Assembly (NCBI RefSeq): GCF_032341995.1
Contig: NZ_CP135439.1
Span: 2,997,501-3,061,500, forward strand
Origin: Domibacillus sp. DTU_2020_1001157_1_SI_ALB_TIR_016
Lineage (GTDB): Bacteria; Bacillota; Bacilli; Bacillales; Domibacillaceae
Direction of reading: 5' to 3'
Length of the DNA stretch: 64,000 nucleotides
The position numbers were made by a program, and so were the translations under genes. This document shows, piece after piece, positions 16,616 through 25,076 of this stretch. A model generated the notes under the pieces. The model was not told the origin of the DNA and did not search any database. It worked only from the letters and a program-made list of their open reading frames with translations. The first letter of the stretch is position 1. Every line of letters starts with the position of its first letter.

Positions 16616-16662
16616 CCATAAAAAAAGAAAAACCAGCTTGCATCGGTTTTTCTTTTTTATAA
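16616..16662 (-). terminator. Terminator of the SDR gene
   Basis: AAAAGAAAAACC and GGTTTTTCTTTTT form an A/T-rich stem with a 9-nt loop. It ends the minus-strand SDR-lactonase transcript. Confidence 0.6.
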
Positions 16663-16680
16663 AAATATGACTGAAGTCCT

Positions 16681-17460
16681 TTATAGAAGCGATTCAACCC
16701 CATCAACATACACAACAGATCCTGTTACATGACTGGCCGCGTCACTAGCCAGATAATGAACAAGGTCTGCGACCTGCTCCGGCTGTCCGGACCCCCCGGC
16801 AAGCGGCTGATTGCCTTCTGGGTATTCAATCGGAATCGTAATTTCTTTCAGTTTTTCTTCTTCTTTGTTTGTGCTGGCGTCAATGTTCGTATCAATGGCT
16901 CCCGGGCAGACGATATTAACACGGATTTTAAACTGCGCAAGCTCGACGGCAGCCATTTTACCAAGCCCCACCTGTCCTGCTTTCGTAGTCGCATAAGCTG
17001 AAAATCCAAAGTTTTTAAACGTGCGCGTCCCGTTGATGGACGACGTGATAATAATGCTGCCACCCTGCTGTTTCAAATAAGGAATGGTATATTTCAATGT
17101 TAAAAAGGTGCCGGTTAAATTGGTCATCATCACGGAATTCCAATCGTCCGGCTCTAAATGCTCAAGCGGCGTAAAAGTGCCATTTTGCCCTGCATTGGCA
17201 AAAACAATATCGATTCCGCCAAATCTTTCTGCGCCTTCCAGAATGGCTTTTTCCATCTGATCCGCTTTTGATACATCAGCTGTTACGTGAAAGGCGCGAT
17301 CTTCGCCGATTTCACGAACAAGCTTGTCTGAATCTTCTGGGCTGCGGTCGAGCAGGATAACATTCGCGCCAGCTTCCGCCATTTTGATCACGGCCGCTCT
17401 GCCAATTCCTGATCCTGCTCCTGTGATAAGTGCTGTTTTACCTGATAAGGACGTATTCAT
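16681..17460 (-). CDS. Short-chain dehydrogenase/reductase
   Basis: The ATG at 17460 (MNTSLSGKTALITG) has AGAGAGG upstream. The frame is open further up without a better start. A classical 259-residue SDR: NAD(P) glycine motif TGAGSGIGR, DVSK, FANAG, catalytic Ser in ITSSINGT, YATTK (Tyr and Lys catalytic pair), and PGAIDT. An acidic residue after strand 2 (LLDRS) suggests NAD preference. The substrate is unknown. It lies 1 bp after the lactonase gene, so the pair is likely one operon and may work on related sugar or hydroxy acids. Confidence 0.85.
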   Translation of the reverse strand: MNTSLSGKTALITGAGSGIGRAAVIKMAEAGANVILLDRSPEDSDKLVREIGEDRAFHVTADVSKADQMEKAILEGAERFGGIDIVFANAGQNGTFTPLEHLEPDDWNSVMMTNLTGTFLTLKYTIPYLKQQGGSIIITSSINGTRTFKNFGFSAYATTKAGQVGLGKMAAVELAQFKIRVNIVCPGAIDTNIDASTNKEEEKLKEITIPIEYPEGNQPLAGGSGQPEQVADLVHYLASDAASHVTGSVVYVDGVESLL

Positions 17461-17461
17461 C

Positions 17462-18466
17462 TTACCTCTCTCCTCTCTTAATAACACAAACTGGCTTTGT
17501 GACAGCGGCTCTTCCCTCTGTCAACACAGGCAGGCCATTTGGCTGAATTTTAAACAAGCAGATTTCATCCGAATCTTGGAAAGCCACCACTAGAAAAGGC
17601 TCATCCGGCAATGCATAAAAACTGCGGGGCGTTTTTCCATCCACTTTTACATGACGCGGTTCAGATAAGGTGCCGTCTGGGCCGATGTCAAAAACCGCCA
17701 GCCCATCCCAGCCCCGGATGGCTCCATATAAAAATCGGCGGTCGGAGCTTATTTGCACATCCGCTCCTGTATGTTCGCCATTGTAACCGGCCGGAAGCCC
17801 GGCAAGTGTATCGAGATGCGTAATGGTGCCCCCATCTCCGACTTTATAAACAGAAACCGTAGAATCCAGCTCATTCATCACATAAACGACGGGCTGCTCT
17901 GGATGAAAAAAAGCCATGCGCGGTCCTGCTCCGGGTGCCGCTTTAACTTCTTTTATAATCTCCAGTTTATGTTTGTCATAAACCACAAGCGTATCTGTTC
18001 CAAGATCGCAGACAAGCAAGTGACGCCCGTCTGGAAAAGGTGTAACTGAATGAACGTGCGGCGCATCCTGTCTTTCTTCGTTTGGACCGCTTCCTTCATG
18101 TTTTGACAAAGCGGTTTTTTGAAGGGTATCACCGTTGCGTTCGTATTTCGTTACAGATCCCCCGTAATTCGCTGTCCATGCGTATGTATCTTCTGCATAA
18201 ATATGGCAGGGAGCCATTTCTCCTGCGTCAGCTTCTGCTTTCAAAATGAGATCATCAGGCTCAATACTAAAAAGAACCGCTTTTCCGTCCATTGATTCAG
18301 ACGCTGCATATAAAAAACCATCTGCTTCTGCCAGGAAAGACGGATTTTCTACGCCACTGAAACGGTTTGTGATCGTCAGCGTTTCCGATTGCGTATCTAC
18401 GATTACTTTGTAAATACCCGGCTCTTCTTTTTTGGCATAACTGCCTGCCCAGAGTGTGTGGTTCAC
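17462..18466 (-). CDS. Lactonase family beta-propeller (6-phosphogluconolactonase-like)
   Basis: A 334-residue seven-bladed beta-propeller of the YbhE/YkgB lactonase family. Blade repeats include GSYAKKEEPGIYKV, ANYGGSVTKYE, HVHSVTPFPDGRHLLVCDLGTD, GAGPRMAFFHPE and YLYGAIRG. The family hydrolyses lactones such as 6-phosphogluconolactone in the pentose phosphate pathway. Without a zwf-gnd neighbourhood the exact substrate is uncertain. First gene of the pair with the SDR. Confidence 0.8.
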   Translation of the reverse strand: MNHTLWAGSYAKKEEPGIYKVIVDTQSETLTITNRFSGVENPSFLAEADGFLYAASESMDGKAVLFSIEPDDLILKAEADAGEMAPCHIYAEDTYAWTANYGGSVTKYERNGDTLQKTALSKHEGSGPNEERQDAPHVHSVTPFPDGRHLLVCDLGTDTLVVYDKHKLEIIKEVKAAPGAGPRMAFFHPEQPVVYVMNELDSTVSVYKVGDGGTITHLDTLAGLPAGYNGEHTGADVQISSDRRFLYGAIRGWDGLAVFDIGPDGTLSEPRHVKVDGKTPRSFYALPDEPFLVVAFQDSDEICLFKIQPNGLPVLTEGRAAVTKPVCVIKRGER

Positions 18467-18528
18467 CAGCTAATCCCTCCATTTATGGTTTCATTCTATT
18501 TCTTCTTATTACCCCGTCTTTTTCTTTT

Positions 18529-19425
18529 TCATACCTGGCCGCCATGATTTTGTTGCAGATATTTTTCTGCAAATGTTTTAAACTGGCGGGCAGCCGGTGA
18601 TAAGGCTCCACGCTTTTTTACGCCGATCGCTATTTTTCGAACAAGAGAATAATCGCTGATCTCGATAAAAGCAAGCGGCTCGTGAGCAATTTCCGGTTTT
18701 TTTGGGAGTACACAAAGGCCCAGCCCTGCCGCAACAAAGCCGGCAATGGTCGGGACCTCCTCTCCTTCAAATGTGATCTGTGGCTCGATTCCCAGCTTTT
18801 CACACATCTCATCAAACATAAATCGGAGACCAAACCCCTTTTTAAAGGTCACGAAAGGTTCAGCCGCTGCTTCACGAAATGAAAGATACGGCCGTTTTGC
18901 AAATGGATGACTCGCGGGAACGGTTATATACAACTGCTCTTCCCGAACAACCGTCCACTCGATATCATGGCGTTTATAAGGCGGTGCGGTAATGCATAAA
19001 TCTGCTTCTTCTTCCTGTACTTTTTTCATATTGACTTCTCCTGCTCCCTGAGAAAGCTGAAAAGTTACGTTCGGGTAGATCCGCTTGTACTCTGCAATTA
19101 AATTTGGCAGCACATGCGGCCCAAACGTCGGCAAAAAAGCAATCGATACATGGCCTTTATCGGGAGATACAATTTCTTGAATGTCTTCCTTTGCTTCTTT
19201 CATAAGTTGAAGTGCCTGCTGCGCTTTCTGAACAAAAATGACACCTGCCTGCGTCAGCTGAACCTCTTTTTTTCCGCGTAAAAAAAGAGGTGCACCAAGC
19301 TCTTCTTCTAATTTCATGATCGACCGGCTGAGGGCGGGCTGGGAAATTGCCTGCTTTTTCGCTGCTCTTGTAAAGTTACGTGTATGCGCAACGGCTGCGG
19401 CATTTTCAATTTGATGCCATTCCAT
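18529..19425 (-). CDS. LysR family transcriptional regulator
   Basis: A 298-residue regulator of standard LysR size. The N-terminal winged helix-turn-helix (residues ~1-60: FTRAAKKQAISQPALSRSIMKLEEELG) is followed by a dimerisation helix and an effector-binding periplasmic-protein-like domain (~90-290). It is divergent from an MFS transporter gene and probably controls it. A GTTCC-N17-GGAAC palindrome lies between them. Confidence 0.88.
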   Translation of the reverse strand: MEWHQIENAAAVAHTRNFTRAAKKQAISQPALSRSIMKLEEELGAPLFLRGKKEVQLTQAGVIFVQKAQQALQLMKEAKEDIQEIVSPDKGHVSIAFLPTFGPHVLPNLIAEYKRIYPNVTFQLSQGAGEVNMKKVQEEEADLCITAPPYKRHDIEWTVVREEQLYITVPASHPFAKRPYLSFREAAAEPFVTFKKGFGLRFMFDEMCEKLGIEPQITFEGEEVPTIAGFVAAGLGLCVLPKKPEIAHEPLAFIEISDYSLVRKIAIGVKKRGALSPAARQFKTFAEKYLQQNHGGQV

Positions 19426-19452
19426 CGAATCCCTCCATAACTAAAACGCATT

Positions 19453-19479
19453 GTTCCTATGTTAATTATAAATTGGAAC
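19453..19479. promoter_or_regulatory. Palindrome in the LysR/MFS divergent promoter
   Basis: GTTCC, 17 bases, then GGAAC form an inverted repeat in the 111-bp gap between the divergent lysR and MFS genes. It is a reasonable operator for the LysR protein. Confidence 0.4.
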
Positions 19480-19536
19480 TATCATTTTCAGAAGCGTATA
19501 GTAAAAATATAGGATGATGAGGAAAGAAGGATGCAC

Positions 19537-20769
19537 ATGTCATTTATTGAAAAAGGAACCGCCGAACAAAAAAAAGCGAGCTTTGCTTTGTTTTTAGGAG
19601 GCTTCGTTACCTTTGCGACGCTGTATACCACACAGCCGCTCATGCCGTTGTTTTCGGAGAAATTTGGTGTTTCTGCTTCAACTGCCAGTCTCGCTCTGTC
19701 CCTGTCTACCGGTGTTTTGGCACTTTCCATGATTGGAGCAGGCGCGCTTTCTGATGCCTACGGCAAAAAAAAGCTGATGGCTGTTTCGATGTTTGCAGCC
19801 TCTATCATCGGGATCTTGACAGCTTTGAGTCCAAACTTTTGGACGCTGCTGGCTTTCCGGGCACTGCTCGGTCTTTTTTTAGCGGGTGTACCGGCTATTG
19901 CAATGGCATATGTAGCGGAAGAATTCAATCCGAAAGCTGTTGGATCAGCTATGGGGCTTTATATTAGCGGCACAACCATTGGCGGAATGTCGGGACGTAT
20001 CTTAACGGGGCTTTTAACCGATTTCTTCAGCTGGCGAATCGCTTTGCTATTGATTGGACTAACGGCGCTGTCAGCCAGTGTTCTCTTTTTAACTTCACTG
20101 CCAAACCCGCGCCATTCCGTAAAGAAGCAGCCTTCTTTCAAAGAAATGGCCTTCACATACCGAATTCATTTGTATAACCGCCCCTTGTTGGCTGTTGTCT
20201 CGCTTGGTTTCTTGTTAATGGGCGGCTTCGTTACACTGTATAACTATATTGGTTTTTTACTGATTACTCCTCCCTATTCGCTTAGCCAGACGTTGATCGG
20301 ATTTATTTTCGTTGTTTTTTTAACAGGAACATTCAGTGCGGTTTATATGGGAAAAAAAGCAGACAAGTACGGAATTCCGCTTTTGCTGAAATGGTCGATT
20401 GGCATCATGGCATCCGGTGCCGTACTGACGCTTTTTCCTTCTCTTTTCATGAAAATTATCGGCATTGCTGTTTTTACGTTCGGTTTTTTTGCCGCTCATT
20501 CGATCGCAAGCACATGGGTAGGAGAATATGCAGGATTTAACAAAACACAGGCGTCTTCTATGTATTTACTTCTTTATTATCTTGGCTCCAGCGTTGTTGG
20601 ATCATTCGGCGGCTGGTTTTGGACACATTTCAATTGGAGTGGTGTCATTGGATTTATTCTTTCCCTTCTGGCTGGGTCAATCCCTCTTATTTTCTATGCT
20701 GAAAACAAGCAGCCCGGTGTTTATTGCATCTGGAAAAACAAAACCGCTCAAGCGCACGGAAACGCTTGA
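19537..20769 (+). CDS. MFS transporter (YnfM-like)
   Basis: The second ATG (19537, MSFIEKGTAEQK) is preferred because GGAAAGAAGG lies 6 bp before it. The first ATG (19531) would abut the site. 410 residues with 12 membrane helices, the A-motif GALSDAYGKKKLM, and ALLGLFLAGVPAIAMAYVAEEF in helix 4. It resembles the YnfM/arabinose-efflux-like branch of MFS exporters. The divergent LysR gene suggests substrate-induced expression. The final codons form part of the downstream terminator hairpin. Confidence 0.82.
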   Translation: MSFIEKGTAEQKKASFALFLGGFVTFATLYTTQPLMPLFSEKFGVSASTASLALSLSTGVLALSMIGAGALSDAYGKKKLMAVSMFAASIIGILTALSPNFWTLLAFRALLGLFLAGVPAIAMAYVAEEFNPKAVGSAMGLYISGTTIGGMSGRILTGLLTDFFSWRIALLLIGLTALSASVLFLTSLPNPRHSVKKQPSFKEMAFTYRIHLYNRPLLAVVSLGFLLMGGFVTLYNYIGFLLITPPYSLSQTLIGFIFVVFLTGTFSAVYMGKKADKYGIPLLLKWSIGIMASGAVLTLFPSLFMKIIGIAVFTFGFFAAHSIASTWVGEYAGFNKTQASSMYLLLYYLGSSVVGSFGGWFWTHFNWSGVIGFILSLLAGSIPLIFYAENKQPGVYCIWKNKTAQAHGNA

Positions 20770-20778
20770 ACGGTTTTT
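20741..20778. terminator. Terminator shared by the MFS and fbpA-like genes
   Basis: AAAACCGCTCAAGCG and CGCTTGAACGGTTTT pair with one mismatch around an 8-nt loop and are followed by T-rich sequence. It overlaps the 3' end of the MFS gene. Confidence 0.7.
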
Positions 20779-20923
20779 AATTATCTATTGATTCACTTTG
20801 GTCGCTTAAATGCATTAATTCTTCCGTTGATAATTCATAAAGCTGACGGTCGCCATACTTGAAAATTCCTTGAGCCATCAGCTTTTCAATCCAGATCATC
20901 TGTTCATTTTCTGTCGTGTGCAT
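20777..20923 (-). CDS. Small FbpA-like (Fur-regulated basic protein) protein
   Basis: A 48-residue protein (MHTTENEQMIWIEKLMAQGI...), ATG at 20923 with GGGGAAGAA upstream. The core IEKLMAQGIFKYGDRQLYEL matches the FbpA family pattern (I-E-K-L-x-x-x-G-I-Y/F-K ... L-Y-E-L-T/S). B. subtilis FbpA-C are small Fur-repressed proteins that help the sRNA FsrA in iron sparing. Unlike those, this one is acidic in its tail, and I see no convincing Fur box upstream, so the iron link is not shown. Confidence 0.7.
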   Translation of the reverse strand: MHTTENEQMIWIEKLMAQGIFKYGDRQLYELSTEELMHLSDQSESIDN

Positions 20924-21046
20924 GGTGTTCTTCCCCTTTTTTCTTGTTGCCTTTATTTTATTCCCCCGAAATAAACTTTATGAAACATACTTTGCGACAA
21001 ATAAGGACAAGAAAAAGAGAGCGCTTTTTTAGTTTACGAATTTATC

Positions 21047-21075
21047 GTGACACCTGTTTTCATTTGTGCTATTCT
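21047..21075 (+). promoter_or_regulatory. Sigma-A promoter of the thi operon
   Basis: GTGACA (21047-21052), 17 bases, TATTCT (21070-21075) with a TG extension. The predicted start lies about 12 nt before the TPP riboswitch. Confidence 0.6.
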
Positions 21076-21092
21076 AAAAAAAACTGAATATT

Positions 21093-21191
21093 CTTCCACT
21101 GGAGGTGCCTTTTAAAAAGGCTGAGATCAAAGTGAGTGACTTTGGGATTCCTGGAACCTGATCCAGTTCATACTGGCGTAGGAAAGTGGCG
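21093..21191 (+). ncRNA. TPP riboswitch (THI element)
   Basis: The conserved TPP aptamer blocks are present in order: GGAGGTGCC, GGCTGAGATCA, GGAACCTGATCCAGTTCATACTGG and CGTAGGAAAGTGG (the third block is slightly abbreviated in importance: ACCTGATC is the diagnostic core). A closing P1 stem CCACT/AGTGG brackets it. It precedes an intrinsic terminator and the tenI-thiOSGF genes, so TPP is expected to end transcription early. Confidence 0.95.
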
Positions 21192-21224
21192 AAAACCTTT
21201 TTAACCGTTCATCTTTGTGTATTC

Positions 21225-21262
21225 AGCGCTGCTTTCTTTTGAAGAAAGCAGCGCTTTTTATT
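21225..21262 (+). terminator. Riboswitch-controlled terminator
   Basis: A perfect GC-rich stem (AGCGCTGCTTTC / GAAAGCAGCGCT) with a short loop and a following T-run lies 35 nt after the TPP aptamer and just before tenI. It is the expression platform of the riboswitch. Confidence 0.9.
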
Positions 21263-21274
21263 TTGTTTTAGGAG

Positions 21275-21835
21275 GTGAGGCAGCTGATTCATGCTGTAAC
21301 TGATGGAGCCGGCCTGCCGGATCATATACAAACAAAGCTGCTTTCTCTTTTTCCCGAAATCGATGCTGTTTGTATCCGGGAAAAAGGATTGTCTGCACAA
21401 CAGCTTTTCACTCGCCTGACCGGCTTGATTGAGCGGGGAATGCCGCCCGAAAAACTGATTCTTCACTCATCCCCCGATCTGGTACCCTTTCTGCCGGTAT
21501 TAGGCGTTCACTTTTCTGAATATGATGAACGGCTGACACCTTTTAAACAGAAGCATCCTGACAAGCTTGCCGGCCGGTCCGTTCATTCTGTTTCTTCTGC
21601 CCAAAAAGCGGAAGCCGACGGAGCTGATTACCTTTACTTTGGACACGTATTTGCCACAAGCTCCAAAAAAAACCTGCCTGGACGAGGACTCGACGCTCTT
21701 CGCAAAGTAACCGAGTCTGTTGCCATTCCGGTCATTGCTATTGGCGGAATTGATCAAAGCAATATTCCAGCAGTCCGGGAAGCAGGTGCTTCTGGTGTTG
21801 CAATGATTTCGGCTTTTTTCAACAGAAAGGTGTGA
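21275..21835 (+). CDS. tenI: Thiazole tautomerase TenI
   Basis: A ~186-residue TIM barrel of the TenI/ThiE group: HAVTDG at the start, CIREKGLSAQQLF, GRSVHS, YLYFGHVFATSSKKNLPGRG and IPVIAIGGID. TenI aromatises the thiazole tautomer in thiamine synthesis. The ThiE phosphate-coupling residues are not obvious, which fits TenI. The annotated GTG at 21275 overlaps the GGAGG site. A CTG at 21284 would have ideal spacing and matches the family N-terminus (M-x-HAxTD), so the true start may be non-canonical. It ends overlapping the thiO start region. Confidence 0.88.
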   Translation: MRQLIHAVTDGAGLPDHIQTKLLSLFPEIDAVCIREKGLSAQQLFTRLTGLIERGMPPEKLILHSSPDLVPFLPVLGVHFSEYDERLTPFKQKHPDKLAGRSVHSVSSAQKAEADGADYLYFGHVFATSSKKNLPGRGLDALRKVTESVAIPVIAIGGIDQSNIPAVREAGASGVAMISAFFNRKV

Positions 21836-21843
21836 AACTGTAT

Positions 21844-22980
21844 ATGAACAAATACGAGTATATTTTAATCGGCGGCGGTGTCATTGGCTGTTCTATTGCC
21901 TACCGTCTTGCCAAAGCAGGTCATTCAGTTGCACTGTTTGATTCGGGCGCTGCCGGGAAAGCGTCGATGGCCGCCGGCGGTATGCTTGGAGCGCAAAATG
22001 AATTTGAGTGTGAAAACCCGCTTATGGAAATCGCTCTTGAGAGCAGGGATTTGTTCCCCGACCTGCGGGATGAGCTTTTTGAAGAGTCCGGTGTTGACAT
22101 CGAGCTCAGAAAAGCCGGCCTGCTGAAAGTAGCCGCATCCGAAGAAGATCGGGACGCTTTAGCCCATCAATACCGTTTTTTGTCGGAAAAAGATCCGACG
22201 GTTTCCTGGCTTGAGCCTGAAGAGATTCCCAAAATAGAATCTCAGTTAACGGGCCATACCGCCGGTGCGATTTATTTAGAAAAAGACAATCAAATTAAAG
22301 CGCCGCTGCTTGCGCTCGCATTGCTTCGTTCAGCAGCCAATGCAGGCGTTCACGTTTATGAGCACACCGCCGTTCAAAAGCTGCTTATCAAAAATGGACA
22401 AGTTCTTGGCGTCCAAACAAAATTGGGTGACGTGTGTGCGAATCGTGTCATTAACGCAGCGGGTGCGTGGAGTTCTTCTCTTCTTTCAGACACTGGCTTC
22501 TCTCTGCCCGTTATTCCTGTGAAAGGCGAATGTGTCTCCGTGAAGCTGACAGAAGAAGCGCCTGTTAAAACGGTATTTGCAGTTGATGGCTGCTACATCG
22601 TGCCAAAAAGAAACAATGAAATGCTGATCGGTGCGACCTCCACGCCAAATACGTTTGATCCATCTGTTACAGCCGGCGGCATTCGCTCGCTGTTAAACCG
22701 CGCAGCCCGCCTGCTCCCGGTTTTAGATACGGGCATGATCGAACGCACCTGGTCCGGAGTCCGGCCCCAAGCGGCAGACCATCTTCCTGTTATCGGTGCG
22801 CACCCTTTTATTGACGGCTTATACATATGCACCGGGCATTACCGAAACGGCATCCTGCTGAGCCCTGCCACCGGGCTGTTAATGGAAAAATATTTGAGCG
22901 GCTGTTCAAGAACGGCGGCGCGCCTTGCGCCGTTTTCTCCAGCGCGCTTTTTATCCCAAAAGGAGGCGGCACCTGTATGA
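21844..22980 (+). CDS. thiO: Glycine oxidase ThiO
   Basis: A ~378-residue FAD amine oxidase. It oxidises glycine to iminoglycine, the precursor of the thiazole ring. The dinucleotide motif YILIGGGVIGCSIAYRLA is at the N-terminus, followed by AGKASMAAGGMLGAQ, the substrate domain with KGECVSVK, and the C-terminal FAD contact GHYRNGILLSPATG. I use the ATG at 21844, 11 bp after AAAGGTG. A GTG at 21832 is in frame but has no room for a site. Its stop overlaps the thiS ATG. Confidence 0.93.
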   Translation: MNKYEYILIGGGVIGCSIAYRLAKAGHSVALFDSGAAGKASMAAGGMLGAQNEFECENPLMEIALESRDLFPDLRDELFEESGVDIELRKAGLLKVAASEEDRDALAHQYRFLSEKDPTVSWLEPEEIPKIESQLTGHTAGAIYLEKDNQIKAPLLALALLRSAANAGVHVYEHTAVQKLLIKNGQVLGVQTKLGDVCANRVINAAGAWSSSLLSDTGFSLPVIPVKGECVSVKLTEEAPVKTVFAVDGCYIVPKRNNEMLIGATSTPNTFDPSVTAGGIRSLLNRAARLLPVLDTGMIERTWSGVRPQAADHLPVIGAHPFIDGLYICTGHYRNGILLSPATGLLMEKYLSGCSRTAARLAPFSPARFLSQKEAAPV

Positions 22981-23180
22981 AAATGACTGTAAACGGACGC
23001 GAAGTAGATGTACCGGAAAATGTAAGGACGGTACGTGACCTGCTGGATCACTTTGGTTTAAATAAAGATCTTGCCATTGTGGAATTGAATCAGTCTATTT
23101 TAGATAAAACAACGCGGGACGATCAAAAGCTGGCAAATGGCGACCGTGTGGAAATTGTACAATTTGTAGGAGGCGGATAA
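22977..23180 (+). CDS. thiS: Sulfur carrier protein ThiS
   Basis: A 67-residue ubiquitin-like protein ending in the required Gly-Gly (VQFVGGG), whose C-terminus is adenylated by ThiF and thiocarboxylated. [13 protein letters not shown] and [10 protein letters not shown] match the family. The ATG at 22977 overlaps the thiO stop by 4 bp and has AAAAGGAGG upstream. Confidence 0.95.
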   Translation: MKMTVNGREVDVPENVRTVRDLLDHFGLNKDLAIVELNQSILDKTTRDDQKLANGDRVEIVQFVGGG

Positions 23181-23182
23181 AC

Positions 23183-23950
23183 ATGTTAAAGATTGGACCT
23201 TACTCATTTGAATCCCGGCTGCTGCTCGGCACGGGCAAATTCCCTGATTTTGATATACAAAAAGCGGCGGTTGAAGCGTCTGAAACAGAAATTTTAACGT
23301 TTGCGGTGCGGCGGATGAATATTTTCGAGCCGAATCAGCCGAACTTTTTAGAAAAAATTGACGTTAAAAAATATACCCTTCTGCCAAATACAGCGGGCGC
23401 CAAAACGGCGGAAGAAGCAGTACGGATCGCCAAGCTCGCGAAAGCATCCGGTTTATGCGACATGATTAAAGTGGAAGTCATTGGCTGCGACAAAACATTG
23501 CTGCCTGACCCTGTTGAAACCCTGCGTGCATCCGAAATGCTTTTAGAAGAAGGATTTATTGTTCTTCCGTATACATCAGATGACGTACTTTTGGCCAAGC
23601 GGCTCGAAGACCTTGGCTGCCATGCGATTATGCCGGGCGCATCCCCCATTGGCACCGGCCTTGGAATTGTCAATCCGCTCAATATTCATTACATTATTGA
23701 GCAAGCGAATGTACCCGTTATTGTGGATGCGGGCATCGGCACACCATCAGACGCAGCCAAAGCGATGGAGCTTGGGGCGGATGGTGTACTGCTTAACACA
23801 GCGGTTTCCGGCGCAGCGGACCCGGTTCAAATGGCCGAAGCAATGAAATATGCGGTGCTTGCCGGACGAGGTGGATTCCAGGCGGGACGGATTCCAAAAA
23901 AACTTCATGCGAACGCTTCAAGCCCGCTTGAAGGAATGAGCGTGCTTTGA
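23183..23950 (+). CDS. thiG: Thiazole synthase ThiG
   Basis: A 255-residue TIM barrel, the standard length. It joins deoxyxylulose-5-phosphate, ThiS thiocarboxylate and iminoglycine to form the thiazole phosphate. [15 protein letters not shown] opens it. The Schiff-base lysine is in [16 protein letters not shown], and the phosphate loops are [22 protein letters not shown] and LLNTAVSGA. It follows thiS by 2 bp. Confidence 0.97.
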   Translation: MLKIGPYSFESRLLLGTGKFPDFDIQKAAVEASETEILTFAVRRMNIFEPNQPNFLEKIDVKKYTLLPNTAGAKTAEEAVRIAKLAKASGLCDMIKVEVIGCDKTLLPDPVETLRASEMLLEEGFIVLPYTSDDVLLAKRLEDLGCHAIMPGASPIGTGLGIVNPLNIHYIIEQANVPVIVDAGIGTPSDAAKAMELGADGVLLNTAVSGAADPVQMAEAMKYAVLAGRGGFQAGRIPKKLHANASSPLEGMSVL

Positions 23951-24972
23951 CAGACCGGTACTCAAGACAGGTTTTGTTTCCTGGCATTGGACGAAGCGGT
24001 CAGGAATCGCTGCAGACAAAACATGTGCTGATCATTGGCGCTGGGGCTCTTGGTGCGGCTAATGCAGAAATGATTGTCCGTGCTGGTGTCGGGCAGGTAA
24101 CGATTGTAGACCGGGATTACGTAGATTTTTCTAATTTACAGCGGCAGAACTTGTACACTGAGCAAGATGCTGTAGACCGGATGCCAAAAGCAGAAGCAGC
24201 GCGAAAAAGACTGGCCGCAGTTAATTCTGACGTTCACATCACCGCCCTTACCCAGGATGCCGACTCGGCCTTTTTAGAGCAGATCACGGCCCGAAACCAT
24301 ATCGATTTGATTGTGGATGGCACCGATAATTTTGATGTGCGTTTTATCTTAAACGATGTCGCCCAAAAAAAGCGCATTCCCTGGGTGTATGGAGCTTGTG
24401 TAGCATCAGGCGGCTTATCCATGCTCATCGTGCCGGGCAAAACACCCTGCCTCCACTGCTTGATGGATACGATGCCGGGAACAGGAGCCACCTGTGACAC
24501 CGCCGGCATTATTTCGCCCGCTGTGCAAATGACTGCGTCTGTTCAAACGGCGGAAGCGCTCAAATGGCTTTCAGGAAACACGGAGGCACTGCGCGGGACC
24601 ATTTTTTCTTTTGATTTATGGAAAAACCAATTTTCATCGGTTGATGTGCAGCGTATGAAAAAACGAGACTGTCCTTCCTGCGGCACAAAGCCTGTTTATC
24701 CGTTTTTATCGTACGAGCGGACAACCAAGTTTGCGGTTTTGTGCGGACGTGACACGGTACAAATCCGGCCAGCTGATGTAACGAAACGAAACCTGGCCAA
24801 GCTGGCGGATCATATTAAACAAACAACCACGATTACGCACCAAAATGGCTTTTTACTTTCTTTTCAGCAAACACCTTATACGGTTACGGCTTTCCGCGAC
24901 GGCCGCGTTTTGATTCAAGGGGTATCTTCTGTTGAAGAAAGCAAGCGGGTTTATTATCAATATTTCCAATAA
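23947..24972 (+). CDS. thiF: ThiS adenylyltransferase ThiF
   Basis: A 341-residue E1-like enzyme that adenylates the ThiS C-terminus. ATP-binding [19 protein letters not shown], the NLQRQNLY box, [14 protein letters not shown], zinc ligands CLHC and CPSC, and the crossover-type Cys in GATCDTAGI. It has a C-terminal ~90-residue extension beyond the MoeB core. The start is a TTG at 23947 overlapping the thiG stop by 4 bp. The operon lacks tenA, thiE and thiD, so the pyrimidine branch must lie elsewhere. Confidence 0.93.
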   Translation: MTDRYSRQVLFPGIGRSGQESLQTKHVLIIGAGALGAANAEMIVRAGVGQVTIVDRDYVDFSNLQRQNLYTEQDAVDRMPKAEAARKRLAAVNSDVHITALTQDADSAFLEQITARNHIDLIVDGTDNFDVRFILNDVAQKKRIPWVYGACVASGGLSMLIVPGKTPCLHCLMDTMPGTGATCDTAGIISPAVQMTASVQTAEALKWLSGNTEALRGTIFSFDLWKNQFSSVDVQRMKKRDCPSCGTKPVYPFLSYERTTKFAVLCGRDTVQIRPADVTKRNLAKLADHIKQTTTITHQNGFLLSFQQTPYTVTAFRDGRVLIQGVSSVEESKRVYYQYFQ

Positions 24973-25005
24973 AAAAACGATCCGGAAGCCCCGGATCGTT
25001 TTTTA
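24971..25005. terminator. Terminator after thiF
   Basis: CGATCCGG and CCGGATCG form a stem around a short loop, with A-run before and T-run after. Confidence 0.9.
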
Positions 25006-25076
25006 TCTTCAATAAACAATCCTTAACCTGCCAAGGATGAAAAGCCTGCTCTCTCATTTTTCAGCTGTTCCAATAG

